Assembly: GCF_965221945.1 (NCBI RefSeq)
Contig: NZ_OZ244925.1
Span: forward strand, 1,054,001-1,118,000
Direction: 5' to 3'
DNA: 64,000 nt
Source: Poriferisodalis sp965221945
Lineage (GTDB): Bacteria; Actinomycetota; Acidimicrobiia; Acidimicrobiales; Poriferisodalaceae
Under the pieces are notes generated by a model. That model ran no database searches. It saw nothing but the letters and a program-made list of their open reading frames with translations, and was not told where the DNA came from. A program made the position numbers and the translations under genes. Each line of letters starts with the position of its first letter. Position 1 is the first letter of the stretch. Shown here piece after piece: positions 50,786 through 59,708 of the stretch.

Positions 50786-53407
50786 ATGACGACCGAGTTC
50801 GTGTTGAACGGCTCGCCGGTCACGGTCGCAAGCGACCATGAGCATCTGCTTGCGGCTCTGCGAGATGAACTGGGCATCATCTCGCCCAAGGACGGATGCG
50901 CCCCGTCGGGCCAGTGCGGCTGCTGCGCGGTGTTGGTGGACGGCAGGGCACGGGTGGCTTGCCAGACCAGCCTGGAGCGCTCAGCCGGCACCGAGATCAC
51001 CACCGTCGAAGGCTTCGACCCCGCCGAACTGGACGCCATGGCGAACACCTTTGCGGCACACGGTGCATTGCAGTGCGGATTCTGCACGCCCGGCATCGTG
51101 GTGCGGCTGAAGGCCCTGCTGGACCGCAAGGGCTCGGCGCTGACCCGTGAAGAAGCCAGCCGTCACCTCGGCGGACACTTGTGTCGCTGCACCGGCTACA
51201 CCAAGATCCTCGACGCGGTGGAATCGCTGGCGGCGGGAGAGGTGCCGGTGGCGCTGCCGCCCAAGGGCATCGGCAGCTCCGGCGTCCGCTACGAGGCCCG
51301 CGAACTGACGCTGGGCAGCCGTCCGTACATCGACGACATCGTGATCGACTCGTCGATCAGCGGTGTGACGGCCCCGTACGGCATGCTGCATGGCGCCCTG
51401 CGGTTCGCCGACCACGCCCGTGCCGATGTTCTGTCGATCGACACCAGCGCGGCGGAAGCCGTGCCTGGTGTTCGGGCCGTGTTCACCGCGGCCGACATTC
51501 CCGGCGTGCTGCGGGTGGGCCTCATCCACAAGGACTGGCCGGTGATGATCCCGGTGGGCGGGCGCACGTCCTACCTCGGCGACGTACTCGCCACTGTCGT
51601 GGCCGACAATCGGCCCGCTGCCCGGCGCGCCGCAGAGCTGATCGATGTGGCCTACGACGTCCTCGAACCGATGACCGACCCGGTACGGGTGAAAGACAGC
51701 GACATCGACGCCGTGTGGGAGCTCGACGGCAACGTGCTGTCACGCTCGACCTACGCCCGCGGCGACGTCGACGCCGCGCTGGCTGCCTCGGCGCACACCG
51801 TGACCGAGACCTTCCAGACCCAGCGCATCGAGCACGCTTACCTCGAACCCGAGTCGACCCTTGCCGTTCCCACCCCTGCCAACGGGGTCCCCGCCGGACT
51901 GCACGTGTACACCGGCGGGCAGGGCATCTGGGACGACCGCAACGACATCGCCGCAGTGCTGGCACTGGACCCGTCGGTGGTCACCACAGAGCTGGTCTCC
52001 AACGGCGGGGCGTTCGGCGGCAAGGAGGACATGTCGAACCAGGCCCATGCAGCGCTCGCGGCGTGGCTGACGGGCCGCCCGGTGCGGATCACCTTGTCAC
52101 GTGAGGAATCGCTGCTCATGCATCCGAAGCGGCACCCCATCCGCATGACCTACGAGGTCGGCTGCGACGCCGATGGCAAGCTCACCGCGGTGCGGGCGCG
52201 CATGTTCGGCGACTCGGGCCCGTATGCCTCGGTCGGCATGAAGGTGCTGGAACGGTCGGCTGGGCACGCCACCGGGCCGTACCTGGTGCCGGCGGTAGAT
52301 GTCGAGTCCGTCGCAGTGCGTACCAACAACCCTGTGTGCGGCGCATTCCGTGGATTCGGCGCAAACCAGGCGCAGTTCGCCATGGAAGGCGTGATGGACC
52401 GGCTGGCCGAAGCCCTGGGCATCAGCGGCTTCGAGATGCGTCAGCGCAACGTGGTCGTGCCCGGGGGAGTGTGGGGACCGGGCCAGATCATGGACGACGG
52501 CTGTCTGGGCGCCCAGGCCTGCCTGGACGCTGTGCGCGAGCCCTACGAGGCGGCCCGTGCTGCCGGAAAGCCCGTCGGGATCGGGCTCGGGCTGAAGAAC
52601 TCGGGCCTGGGGAACGGCTTCAAGGAGATCGCGAAGGCCGTCGTGCGTTTCTGTGCTGACGGCACCCTCGAGGTCCGCCATTGCTGGACCGAGATGGGAC
52701 AGGGCGTGCACACCGTTGCGCTGCAGGTCGCCGTGGAGGAACTCGGCGTCGATCCGGAGGCCGTACGAGTAATCGTGGACTCCACCCGGGAGCTTGGCGC
52801 CGGCCAGACCACTGGCAGCCGCGGCACACTCATGGGCGCAGGATCCGTGGCCGATGCCTGCCGCGCAGCGCTAGCCGATGGCTGCCAGCCCGAGGTGGAC
52901 TACGAAGGCGAGTACCGGGTGGACTGGACCAACTCGCTGTCGGAAGGCTTGGAGAACCCGGTCATCCACTCCACGTTCGGGTACGCCGCCCAAGTCGTCA
53001 TCCTCGATCCCGAGTCCGGCAAGGTGGAGCGGGTCATCGCGGCGCACGACGTGGGCAGGGCTGTGAACCCTGTGCTGTGCGAGGGCCAGATCGAGGGCAG
53101 CGTGCACATGGGGCTCGGCTATGCGCTGAGCGAGGGCTTCCCTGCTGACGCCGACGGGCGACCGCTCAATTCAACGCTTCGCAGCCTCGCGATCATCCGG
53201 CCCAAGGACATGCCCGATGTCGACGTGATCCTGGTCGAGTCGCCGCAGCCAGGCGCTCCCTACGGCATCAAGGGTGTCGGCGAGATCGGGCTCGTGCCGA
53301 CGGCGGGTGCCGTCGCAGCGGCTGTCCGGGAGTACGAAGGCGTGTGGCACAACGAGCTGCCGATGCGCAACCCGTCAAACCGCGAACGCGCAGACGCCTG
53401 GGTCTGA
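50786..53407 (+). CDS. Fused 2Fe-2S/molybdopterin hydroxylase, XdhD-like
   Basis: An 873-residue single polypeptide. Residues 1-160 form the two-cluster ferredoxin domain (Cys38, Cys44, Cys47, Cys59; then CGFCTPG and LCRCTGY); the rest is the molybdopterin domain with NGGAFGGKEDM, GAFRGFGANQAQF and GVGEIGLVPT, the last with catalytic Glu. The C-terminal run from VIHSTFGYAAQVVILD to HMGLGYALSEGFP strongly recalls the XdhD/selenium-dependent xanthine dehydrogenase family. No FAD domain is fused. ATG at 50786 follows GGAGAAAGG. Expected to hydroxylate a purine-like heterocycle. Confidence 0.87.
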   Translation: MTTEFVLNGSPVTVASDHEHLLAALRDELGIISPKDGCAPSGQCGCCAVLVDGRARVACQTSLERSAGTEITTVEGFDPAELDAMANTFAAHGALQCGFCTPGIVVRLKALLDRKGSALTREEASRHLGGHLCRCTGYTKILDAVESLAAGEVPVALPPKGIGSSGVRYEARELTLGSRPYIDDIVIDSSISGVTAPYGMLHGALRFADHARADVLSIDTSAAEAVPGVRAVFTAADIPGVLRVGLIHKDWPVMIPVGGRTSYLGDVLATVVADNRPAARRAAELIDVAYDVLEPMTDPVRVKDSDIDAVWELDGNVLSRSTYARGDVDAALAASAHTVTETFQTQRIEHAYLEPESTLAVPTPANGVPAGLHVYTGGQGIWDDRNDIAAVLALDPSVVTTELVSNGGAFGGKEDMSNQAHAALAAWLTGRPVRITLSREESLLMHPKRHPIRMTYEVGCDADGKLTAVRARMFGDSGPYASVGMKVLERSAGHATGPYLVPAVDVESVAVRTNNPVCGAFRGFGANQAQFAMEGVMDRLAEALGISGFEMRQRNVVVPGGVWGPGQIMDDGCLGAQACLDAVREPYEAARAAGKPVGIGLGLKNSGLGNGFKEIAKAVVRFCADGTLEVRHCWTEMGQGVHTVALQVAVEELGVDPEAVRVIVDSTRELGAGQTTGSRGTLMGAGSVADACRAALADGCQPEVDYEGEYRVDWTNSLSEGLENPVIHSTFGYAAQVVILDPESGKVERVIAAHDVGRAVNPVLCEGQIEGSVHMGLGYALSEGFPADADGRPLNSTLRSLAIIRPKDMPDVDVILVESPQPGAPYGIKGVGEIGLVPTAGAVAAAVREYEGVWHNELPMRNPSNRERADAWV

Positions 53408-53440
53408 ACCGTTTTCCCTACGAGCTTCACGCAGTCGTAG

Positions 53441-53483
53441 GAGTGTGGCTGTGGCCAGCGAGATGCTGGCCACAGCCACACTC
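53441..53483. terminator. Perfect 19-bp hairpin between convergent genes
   Basis: The arms 53441-53459 and 53465-53483 are perfectly complementary over 19 bases, with the loop GAGAT. It sits in the 104-base gap between the XdhD-like gene and the convergent propeller-like gene, so it is read as a bidirectional transcription barrier. A smaller stem, CTACGA/TCGTAG, lies just before it. There is no T-tract. Confidence 0.7.
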
Positions 53484-53511
53484 ATGGGTTCACAAATGCA
53501 GTTGCTGCCGC

Positions 53512-55740
53512 CTACTGCTCTTCGAGTTCGCCGGGCATGTTGTAGCTGTATATCCGGCCCTTGTGGTGGTCGAGCACCCACATGGTCGTGCCGTCGGACC
53601 AGCTTCCCTTCGGGCTGTTATTGCCAGCATCGCTCAGACCATCGAAGTCGAGGTGGGCTTGTCGCTCGCGCGTATCGAGGTCGTAGGCGTACAGCTTTTT
53701 GTCCATCGTGTCGACCACCCACATGGTTTCACCGTCGGACCACAGTCCGGCAGGGTGGCAGTTGTCAGATGCCCGGGGATCGAGACTCCAGATGGAGCAG
53801 AGCGTCCTGATCTCTTTGCTTGAGTCCATGTCGCCGGTGGCCAAGTCGTAGGCGAAGATCTTGATGTTGTTCTTTGGATCGGACACCCACATTGTGGTGC
53901 CGTCGGACCACAGACCCTTGGGAACCCAATTCCAGCCTTCGAGCCGTGCATCGGACTGCAGCGCGCGGTTGTCTACGCCGGTATAGAACTCTTTGCTGGT
54001 GTCGCGAACGCCGGTCGCCAAGTTGTATGCGTACAACTTCTGGTCGCGATCGTCCGATACCCAGATCGTCGTGCCGTCGGACCACAGGCCATGGGCATTG
54101 TGATTGCCCGCATCCGCCAGCGTGGTGATGTCCTTGGATGAGTCGTGGGCGCCGGTGGCCAGGTCGTAGGCGAATAGCGCTCCGCTGAGATCAGTCACCC
54201 ACATGGTGGTGCCGTCGGACCACGTGGCTCGAGGCATGCGGTTGCCCTCAGCGAGTCCGTCTATGTCCGACAGCACGGCCCATCTGAACGCTTCGGTGGA
54301 AGCCCGAGCGACAACGACGGTATAGGTCTTGTTGACCGTGGTGTCGAAGGATTCCACGGCGACAGTGATGGTGTTGAGGCCTTCGTCCAGGACGACTTGG
54401 TGTCCGTCGGCGCCGACGTCGGCATCATCGGGGGAGATGGTCACCGTCGCACCCGTGTCGGTGCTTTGGGCGGTCACGGTGGTGGTTGCCACAGAGCTGG
54501 CCACGCCTGCGGTGTAGTGGGCGGTGGCGGAATCGAACGTGCCGATGTCCACGTCGCTGAGGGCGAGAGCGCTCAACGTGGCGTCATTGCGGATGACGGC
54601 CAGGTTGGATCTGGTGACGACCACGGTGTAGGTCTGGGTGTGCGAACCGCGGGTCACTGTGACGGTGATGGTGTTCTCGCCGGCGACCAGACTGATTTGA
54701 GCACCGTCAGTGCTCGTGTCTTCGTCGGTAGGCGAGATGGAGACCTCAGCGTCTGAGTACAGCGCGCTCGCGGTCACGGTGGTCATGGCAGTGGTGCTGG
54801 GCGCGCGCACCGCGTAGTCAGTGTCCGACGGGTCAAAAGCCTCCGACGCCGGGTCGAAGGTCTCGAGGTCGGTGCCGTCGAGTTCCAGTGACTGCAGGTG
54901 GGTGCGGCCGGGCATGGTGTAGGCGTAGAGCTTGTCGTCCCCTCGATCGGACACCCACATGGTGGTGCCGTCCGACCAGAGATCGTCGGTGCGGCTGTTG
55001 TCGGTACCGCTGAGCGTGTTGAAATCCAGATGGCCGAGCCGGTCGCCGGTGCTCAGCTCGTAGGCGTAGACCTTGTCGTCATATTCGTCGGACACCCACA
55101 TGGTGGTGCCGTCAGACCACAGCCCTGCGGGGCGGCTGTTGCCCGCATTCTTGAGGGTGTTGAGGTCTTTGCTCGGCTGGCGCGACTTGGCGTTCAAGTC
55201 GTAGGCGTAGATCTTCCCGTCCGCCAAGTCGGAGACCCACATGGTGGTGCCGTCGGACCACAGGCCTTTGGGGCTGAGATTGTCAGCGTCTCCAAGGATC
55301 CAGGCGTAGAAGTCGTCAGTGCCCTTACGAGCGCCCGTAGCCAGGTCATAGGCATAGATCGAGATCATCTCGTCCCACCCGTCGGAGACCCACATGGTGG
55401 TGCCGTCTGACCACAGCCCGCCGGGCTTGTCGTTGCCGGCGTCGTCGAGCGTGTCGATGTCCGAGTCCGACGTGCGCTCGCCGGTGGTCAGGTCGTATGC
55501 GTAGATCTTGTCGTTGCTGTCGTCGGCCACCCACATCGTGGTGCCGTCCGACCAGACTCCGGTCGGATCTGTCCCTCCAACGTCAATGTCTCGCAGCGCG
55601 TTGGCAGATGCACCCGCAGCAGGCGACAACAGCGCCGCCGCGAGCGCGACCGCAGCCAACGCCGCCGGCACAGCCCGTCTGTGCCTGAGAGGGTTCATTC
55701 CGCGGGGAGGTATGCGACGCGCAGTGCGTTCAGATGCCAT
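53512..55740 (-). CDS. Secreted ten-repeat WSDGTTMWV protein with two cadherin-like domains
   Basis: A 742-residue exported protein. A twin-basic N-terminus and hydrophobic helix ending ...AAGASA (about residue 46) form the signal peptide. A motif WSDGTTMWV-x-D followed by YAYDL about ten residues later occurs ten times: five before and five after a central region (roughly residues 275-465). That region holds two cadherin-like beta-sandwich domains, each ending TYTVVV. The repeats look like beta-propeller blades. No anchor or enzyme motif is seen; a surface adhesion or carbohydrate-binding role is possible. ATG at 55740 with GGAG upstream. Confidence 0.8.
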   Translation of the reverse strand: MASERTARRIPPRGMNPLRHRRAVPAALAAVALAAALLSPAAGASANALRDIDVGGTDPTGVWSDGTTMWVADDSNDKIYAYDLTTGERTSDSDIDTLDDAGNDKPGGLWSDGTTMWVSDGWDEMISIYAYDLATGARKGTDDFYAWILGDADNLSPKGLWSDGTTMWVSDLADGKIYAYDLNAKSRQPSKDLNTLKNAGNSRPAGLWSDGTTMWVSDEYDDKVYAYELSTGDRLGHLDFNTLSGTDNSRTDDLWSDGTTMWVSDRGDDKLYAYTMPGRTHLQSLELDGTDLETFDPASEAFDPSDTDYAVRAPSTTAMTTVTASALYSDAEVSISPTDEDTSTDGAQISLVAGENTITVTVTRGSHTQTYTVVVTRSNLAVIRNDATLSALALSDVDIGTFDSATAHYTAGVASSVATTTVTAQSTDTGATVTISPDDADVGADGHQVVLDEGLNTITVAVESFDTTVNKTYTVVVARASTEAFRWAVLSDIDGLAEGNRMPRATWSDGTTMWVTDLSGALFAYDLATGAHDSSKDITTLADAGNHNAHGLWSDGTTIWVSDDRDQKLYAYNLATGVRDTSKEFYTGVDNRALQSDARLEGWNWVPKGLWSDGTTMWVSDPKNNIKIFAYDLATGDMDSSKEIRTLCSIWSLDPRASDNCHPAGLWSDGETMWVVDTMDKKLYAYDLDTRERQAHLDFDGLSDAGNNSPKGSWSDGTTMWVLDHHKGRIYSYNMPGELEEQ

Positions 55741-55950
55741 GGTCTTTACTCCAAGAGGATTTCAGGGCCTGCTGCAGGCCACAACAGCTCGCTGTCGCGC
55801 GGCATCACACCGGCGACCCGAACTGATAGCTGACTGGACGAAATTTGAACGTTAGCGCATGAAAACATGTATCAAACGTCATTGAACAGCACAAATCCGC
55901 CCTCGTTGAGCACCGATATCGACGAGGCGCTGCGAACTGGGGGGTGCTGG

Positions 55951-56000
55951 CGATGCGCAACCCGTCGAACCGCGAGCGTGCCGACGCCGGGGTCTGAGCC
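55951..56000 (+). pseudogene. Relic of the XdhD-like gene 3' end
   Basis: These 50 bases match the 3' end of the XdhD-like gene (53361-53410) at 44 positions, including the coding of MRNPSNRERADA and the TGA stop. Nothing recognisable of the enzyme precedes it, so it is a fragment left by duplication or recombination. Confidence 0.75.
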
Positions 56001-56006
56001 TGGACA

Positions 56007-56270
56007 CTGAAGCAGTCAGGCAGACAAGAAGATCAATCTCGCCTCTACGCTTGGCTTTGTGAGCAGATTGACGAGCAACTTGCCGAGTACGTCATGACGT
56101 GCTCGGCCCCTGCTCCGCTATCGGACCTCGCCACCAAATCCGACTTGCAGCATTTCGTCACTAAGGACGAGCTGGCTGGCCAACTCGACAAGCTCAGGGA
56201 TTGGATCGACGCCAAGTTCGACCGCCTGATGGACCAGCGCGAAACCGATCGCGCCGCAGTGGCGGGCTGA
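56007..56270 (+). pseudogene. Relic or unusual-start copy of the coiled-coil protein family
   Basis: The frame from 56007 (a CTG; no ATG or GTG fits) encodes QEDQSRLYAWLCEQIDEQLAEYVMTC, then PAPLSDLATKSDL and a charged helix. It is clearly related to the N-terminal half of the protein at 47935-48372. It lacks the hendecad repeats and membrane helix of that protein. Start at the CTG is possible but unproven, so it is listed as a probable remnant. Confidence 0.55.
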
Positions 56271-56419
56271 CCCGAACCCCATCTCGCAGCGGCCACCGAA
56301 GGCCTGGAACTCGCAGGAGACCCAGCACCGTCGACGTGCTTCGATCAGTCGTTGCGCGAGCCTGACCCCGAGCGGTGCCACTCTGCGGCCCGCGTGATCG
56401 AAGTGGCAGAGTTCACGCC

Positions 56420-57355
56420 ATGACGTCACCCGGTTCAGTCACGTTCGGCCTGCTGCTGCCCTCGCGGGAGTTTGGGATGTACCCGCCTCACGACGGGGAC
56501 CCTCGCCGGCTCGTCGACCTTGCCGTCCGGGCCGAACAGGCCGGTTTCGACGCTGCATGGATCGGAGATTCGCTGCTGGCCAAACCGCGTGCGGAACCGC
56601 TCTCGGTCCTCGCGGCTGCAGCGCTGGTCACCGAGCGCATCGACCTCGGTACGGCGGTACTGCTGGCGGCGATGCGACCTGCTGCGCAGCTTGCTCAGCA
56701 AGCCGCCACGATCGACGCGCTGTCGGGGGGTCGGCTGATCCTCGGTGTGGGCGCAGGGCCCGGTCTGCCCCAGGTCCGGGACGACTTCGATCTCGTCGGT
56801 GCTGAATTCGACCGCAGGGGTGGCCGGATGATGCAGGTGGTGCATGACGCCCGCAAACTGTGGCAAGCAACAGACACGCCGGCAGACCTGCGACTGCAGC
56901 CAGTGTGTGCAACCGAGGGCGGTCCCCGGATGTGGCTGGGGGGCTCAGGCCCGCGAGGCCTCGAACGTGCTGGCCGGCACTTCGACGGTTGGTTTCCCAC
57001 CGCTCCTGTGGTCGACGACTTCGCAGGTCAGCTCGCGACGGTGCGAGCCGCTGCCGCCGACGCGGGCCGTGACCCCGCGGCGATCACCGCTGCGGCATAC
57101 CTGACGGTCAACATTGGCGAGCCCGCCACCGCAGCAGCCGAAGTGGCCGAGCATTCGATGCTCTACTACGGCGTCGAGATAGCGGTGCTGGAGAAGATCA
57201 TGGGCACCAAGTCCGGTACCGCTGCAGAAGTCGGCATCTGGCTTCAGAGCTACATCGATGCCGGCTGCGAGCACCTGTGCATCCGTCTGGCATCGCCTGA
57301 CGTCGACACCCAGCTCGACCGCCTCCTAGAGCTGCTGCCCCAACTGCGCACCTGA
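56420..57355 (+). CDS. LLM-class flavin/F420 oxidoreductase
   Basis: A 311-residue luciferase-like barrel: FGLLLPSREFGMYPPHDGDPRRLVDLAVRAEQAGFDAAWIGDS at the N-terminus, then RIDLGTAVLLAAMRPAAQLAQQAATID and GGRLILGVGAGPG. It probably catalyses F420- or FMN-dependent oxidation or reduction of an unknown substrate. ATG at 56420. It leads a same-strand run of catabolic genes, but a gap of 87 bases separates it from the amidohydrolase. Confidence 0.86.
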   Translation: MTSPGSVTFGLLLPSREFGMYPPHDGDPRRLVDLAVRAEQAGFDAAWIGDSLLAKPRAEPLSVLAAAALVTERIDLGTAVLLAAMRPAAQLAQQAATIDALSGGRLILGVGAGPGLPQVRDDFDLVGAEFDRRGGRMMQVVHDARKLWQATDTPADLRLQPVCATEGGPRMWLGGSGPRGLERAGRHFDGWFPTAPVVDDFAGQLATVRAAAADAGRDPAAITAAAYLTVNIGEPATAAAEVAEHSMLYYGVEIAVLEKIMGTKSGTAAEVGIWLQSYIDAGCEHLCIRLASPDVDTQLDRLLELLPQLRT

Positions 57356-57442
57356 TCAACCTGACCGGATCAACCCGACCTGAACAAATCCGGACGTCAG
57401 GGCGGCTCAGCCGGCTCCGGGGCTGGGGTTACGCTCGCAGCC

Positions 57443-58492
57443 GTGAATGAGGGCGGCGCGACGACGCCGGGACTGGTGTGCTCTCACCACCACTTGTACT
57501 CAGCGCTGGCGAGAGGCATGCCTGCCCCGCCGCGCACCCCAGGCGGCTTCGCAGAGATCCTGGAGTTGGTGTGGTGGCGTCTCGACCGCGCGATCGACCT
57601 CGAGATGCTGGAGTGGTCGGCGAAGCTCGGAGCACTCGAAGCACTTGAATCGGGCTGCACGGCCATCGTCGATCATCACGAGTCGCCCAACGCCATCGAA
57701 GGCTCGCTCGACGTGATCGCGGCGGCGTGCGCCGATATCGGCGTGCGGGCCAGCTGCTGCTACGGCGTCACTGACCGTCACGGTGCGGACGGGGCTCGGC
57801 GCGGCCTGGCAGAGAACGACCGCTACCTCGCAGCAGGCGGTCGGGGGTATGTGGGCGTCCACGCGGCGTTCACCTGCACCGATGACACCTTGGAAGCAGC
57901 TGCAGATCTGGCCCGCCGCCACGAGGTCGGTGTCCACATCCATGTCGCAGAAGGGCCGCCCGACGCCGACGCTGCGCAGCGGCTGGCGGGCCTGAGCGAC
58001 GAGCGTTGGCTGCTCATCCACGGAGTTCATCTGCCGACCGATCACGGCCTCGAAGGCACCATCGTGCACAACCCTCGCTCGAACATGAACAACGCCGTCG
58101 GCTACGCCAATCCGGCCCGGTTCGCTGCCACGAACCCCATAGCGCTGGGCACTGACGGCATCGGCGCCGACATGCTCGACGAGTTCCGAGTCGCCTATGT
58201 GCGTTTGCGGGAACACGACGTGACCGCCGGGCTAGACACACCGTGGGAATGGCTCGCGAACGGCTGGAAGCTGATGCCCGAGGCGCTTGAGGACTCAGTG
58301 CGCTGGTCATACCCGAGCGCCGACCCATGGCATCTCGCCTACACGCCTGGTGTCAGGGCCCTCAACGTCACGATCGACGGCGAGCAGGTGCTCTCAGCCG
58401 GGGTCGCCACCCGTGTCGACCCGACGGAGGTACGCACCAAAGCCGCCGAGCAAGCCCAGCGGCTCTTCACCGCACTCGACGAACTCGACTGA
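57443..58492 (+). CDS. Amidohydrolase-superfamily deaminase, SsnA-like
   Basis: A 349-residue amidohydrolase. Metal-binding HxH lies at the very start (GLVCSHHHLYSALARGM), with His in GVHIHVAEG, His in LLIHGVHL and Asp in IALGTDGIGADM. The pattern is that of SsnA and related purine/triazine deaminases, which are normally about 440 residues. This one begins directly before the HxH and so lacks the usual N-terminal beta-sandwich strands and part of the C-terminus. GTG at 57443 is the apparent start with a weak ribosome site. It is followed 11 bases later by the ammonia-lyase gene. Confidence 0.78.
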   Translation: MNEGGATTPGLVCSHHHLYSALARGMPAPPRTPGGFAEILELVWWRLDRAIDLEMLEWSAKLGALEALESGCTAIVDHHESPNAIEGSLDVIAAACADIGVRASCCYGVTDRHGADGARRGLAENDRYLAAGGRGYVGVHAAFTCTDDTLEAAADLARRHEVGVHIHVAEGPPDADAAQRLAGLSDERWLLIHGVHLPTDHGLEGTIVHNPRSNMNNAVGYANPARFAATNPIALGTDGIGADMLDEFRVAYVRLREHDVTAGLDTPWEWLANGWKLMPEALEDSVRWSYPSADPWHLAYTPGVRALNVTIDGEQVLSAGVATRVDPTEVRTKAAEQAQRLFTALDELD

Positions 58493-58503
58493 GGAGGCCG
58501 ACG

Positions 58504-59670
58504 ATGGCTGCACTGGTGATCCGCAACCCCCTGTTCGACGGGCGGGACTGGCCCGCCGCACCGCCCGAAGTGCGGACATTTCACCGTCGGCTGCCGGCGT
58601 ATGCCCCGACGCTTGTGATCGACGCACCCCGGCTGGCCGAAAGCCTCGGCGTCGGACGGGTGCTCGTGAAGGCGGAGACCCAGCGCATGGGTTTGCCGTC
58701 GTTCAAGATCCTTGGCGCGTCGTGGGCGTCGTACCGTGCCATCTGCGAGCACCTCGGCAGCGAGCCACCGCAGTGGGCGAACATCAATGCGCTGGCAGCC
58801 AGCTTGGCTCACCTTCGGCCGATGACCCTGGTGGCCGCCACCGACGGCAACCACGGACGGGCGGTTGCCTTCATGGCCCGGCTGCTGGGCTTCGACGCGC
58901 ACATCCTGGTTCCCGACGGCACGTCAGAGGCTCGCATCGCCGCCATCGGGGACGAGAGCGCGACGGTGACCGTGGTGGACGGCACCTACGACGATGCGAT
59001 CGAACAAAGCGCCGAGATGGCCGGTGAGCGTTGTCTGGTCGTGTCGGACACCTCGTGGCCGGGCTACAAGACCATTCCCGCCAACGTTGCCGAGGGCTAT
59101 ACGACGATCTTCTCCGAGGTGGACGATGCGCTCGCCGCCAACGGGATCGCCCAGCCTGACCTCGTCGCAGTTCCCGTCGGAGTCGGCGCCTTCATGGCTG
59201 CGGCTGTCACCCATTACCGCAGCGGCGAGCACCGGCCGCTGCTGGTGTCGGTGGAGCCCGACGATGCGAATTGCGTGCAGATGTCAGCGCTCGAAGGGGA
59301 GATCACCGAGACCCCGGGTCCGCACCGCTCGATCATGGTCGGGTTGAACTGCGGGGTGCCCTCACCGCTGGCATGGCCGATGCTGGCCAGCGGTGTGGAC
59401 TGGTGCGTCTCGGTGGACAGCGACGCCGCTGGCCGGGCCATGGCCGACCTGGCCGAGTCCCAGGTGGTAGCAGGCGAGACCGGCAGCGCATCGCTGGCGG
59501 GCCTGCGAGCGCTGCTCGGGGATCCTGAGGGTTGCAGCGCACTCGACGACCCGCAGAACGCCACGGTGCTCGTCATGGTCACCGAAGGCGCCACCGACCC
59601 GGCCAACTACGAACGCATCGTCGGCCGGCCCCACACCGAGGTCGGCCGGGTCCTCACCGCAGTACGTTGA
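58504..59670 (+). CDS. Diaminopropionate ammonia-lyase-like PLP enzyme (YgeX-like)
   Basis: A 388-residue fold-type II PLP enzyme. The PLP Lys lies in GLPSFKILGASWA, the substrate loop in ATDGNHGRAVAFMARLLG, and PVGVGAFMAAAVTHY is the phosphate-binding region. This set matches 2,3-diaminopropionate ammonia-lyase, which yields pyruvate and ammonia; threonine dehydratase-like activity is the alternative. AGGAGG directly after the previous stop and ATG at 58504 indicate tight coupling with the SsnA-like gene. In enteric bacteria ygeX lies in a purine breakdown cluster with ssnA, hyuA and xdhD. Confidence 0.83.
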   Translation: MAALVIRNPLFDGRDWPAAPPEVRTFHRRLPAYAPTLVIDAPRLAESLGVGRVLVKAETQRMGLPSFKILGASWASYRAICEHLGSEPPQWANINALAASLAHLRPMTLVAATDGNHGRAVAFMARLLGFDAHILVPDGTSEARIAAIGDESATVTVVDGTYDDAIEQSAEMAGERCLVVSDTSWPGYKTIPANVAEGYTTIFSEVDDALAANGIAQPDLVAVPVGVGAFMAAAVTHYRSGEHRPLLVSVEPDDANCVQMSALEGEITETPGPHRSIMVGLNCGVPSPLAWPMLASGVDWCVSVDSDAAGRAMADLAESQVVAGETGSASLAGLRALLGDPEGCSALDDPQNATVLVMVTEGATDPANYERIVGRPHTEVGRVLTAVR

Positions 59671-59708
59671 GCGCCCACCAAGCGTTGGCAAACAGGGGGA
59701 GACTCGCC

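Noticed and set aside
53512..55740. DNA repeats in the propeller-like gene as a CRISPR or minisatellite array
   Set aside because: The repetition follows protein blades with variable spacing and is in frame throughout.
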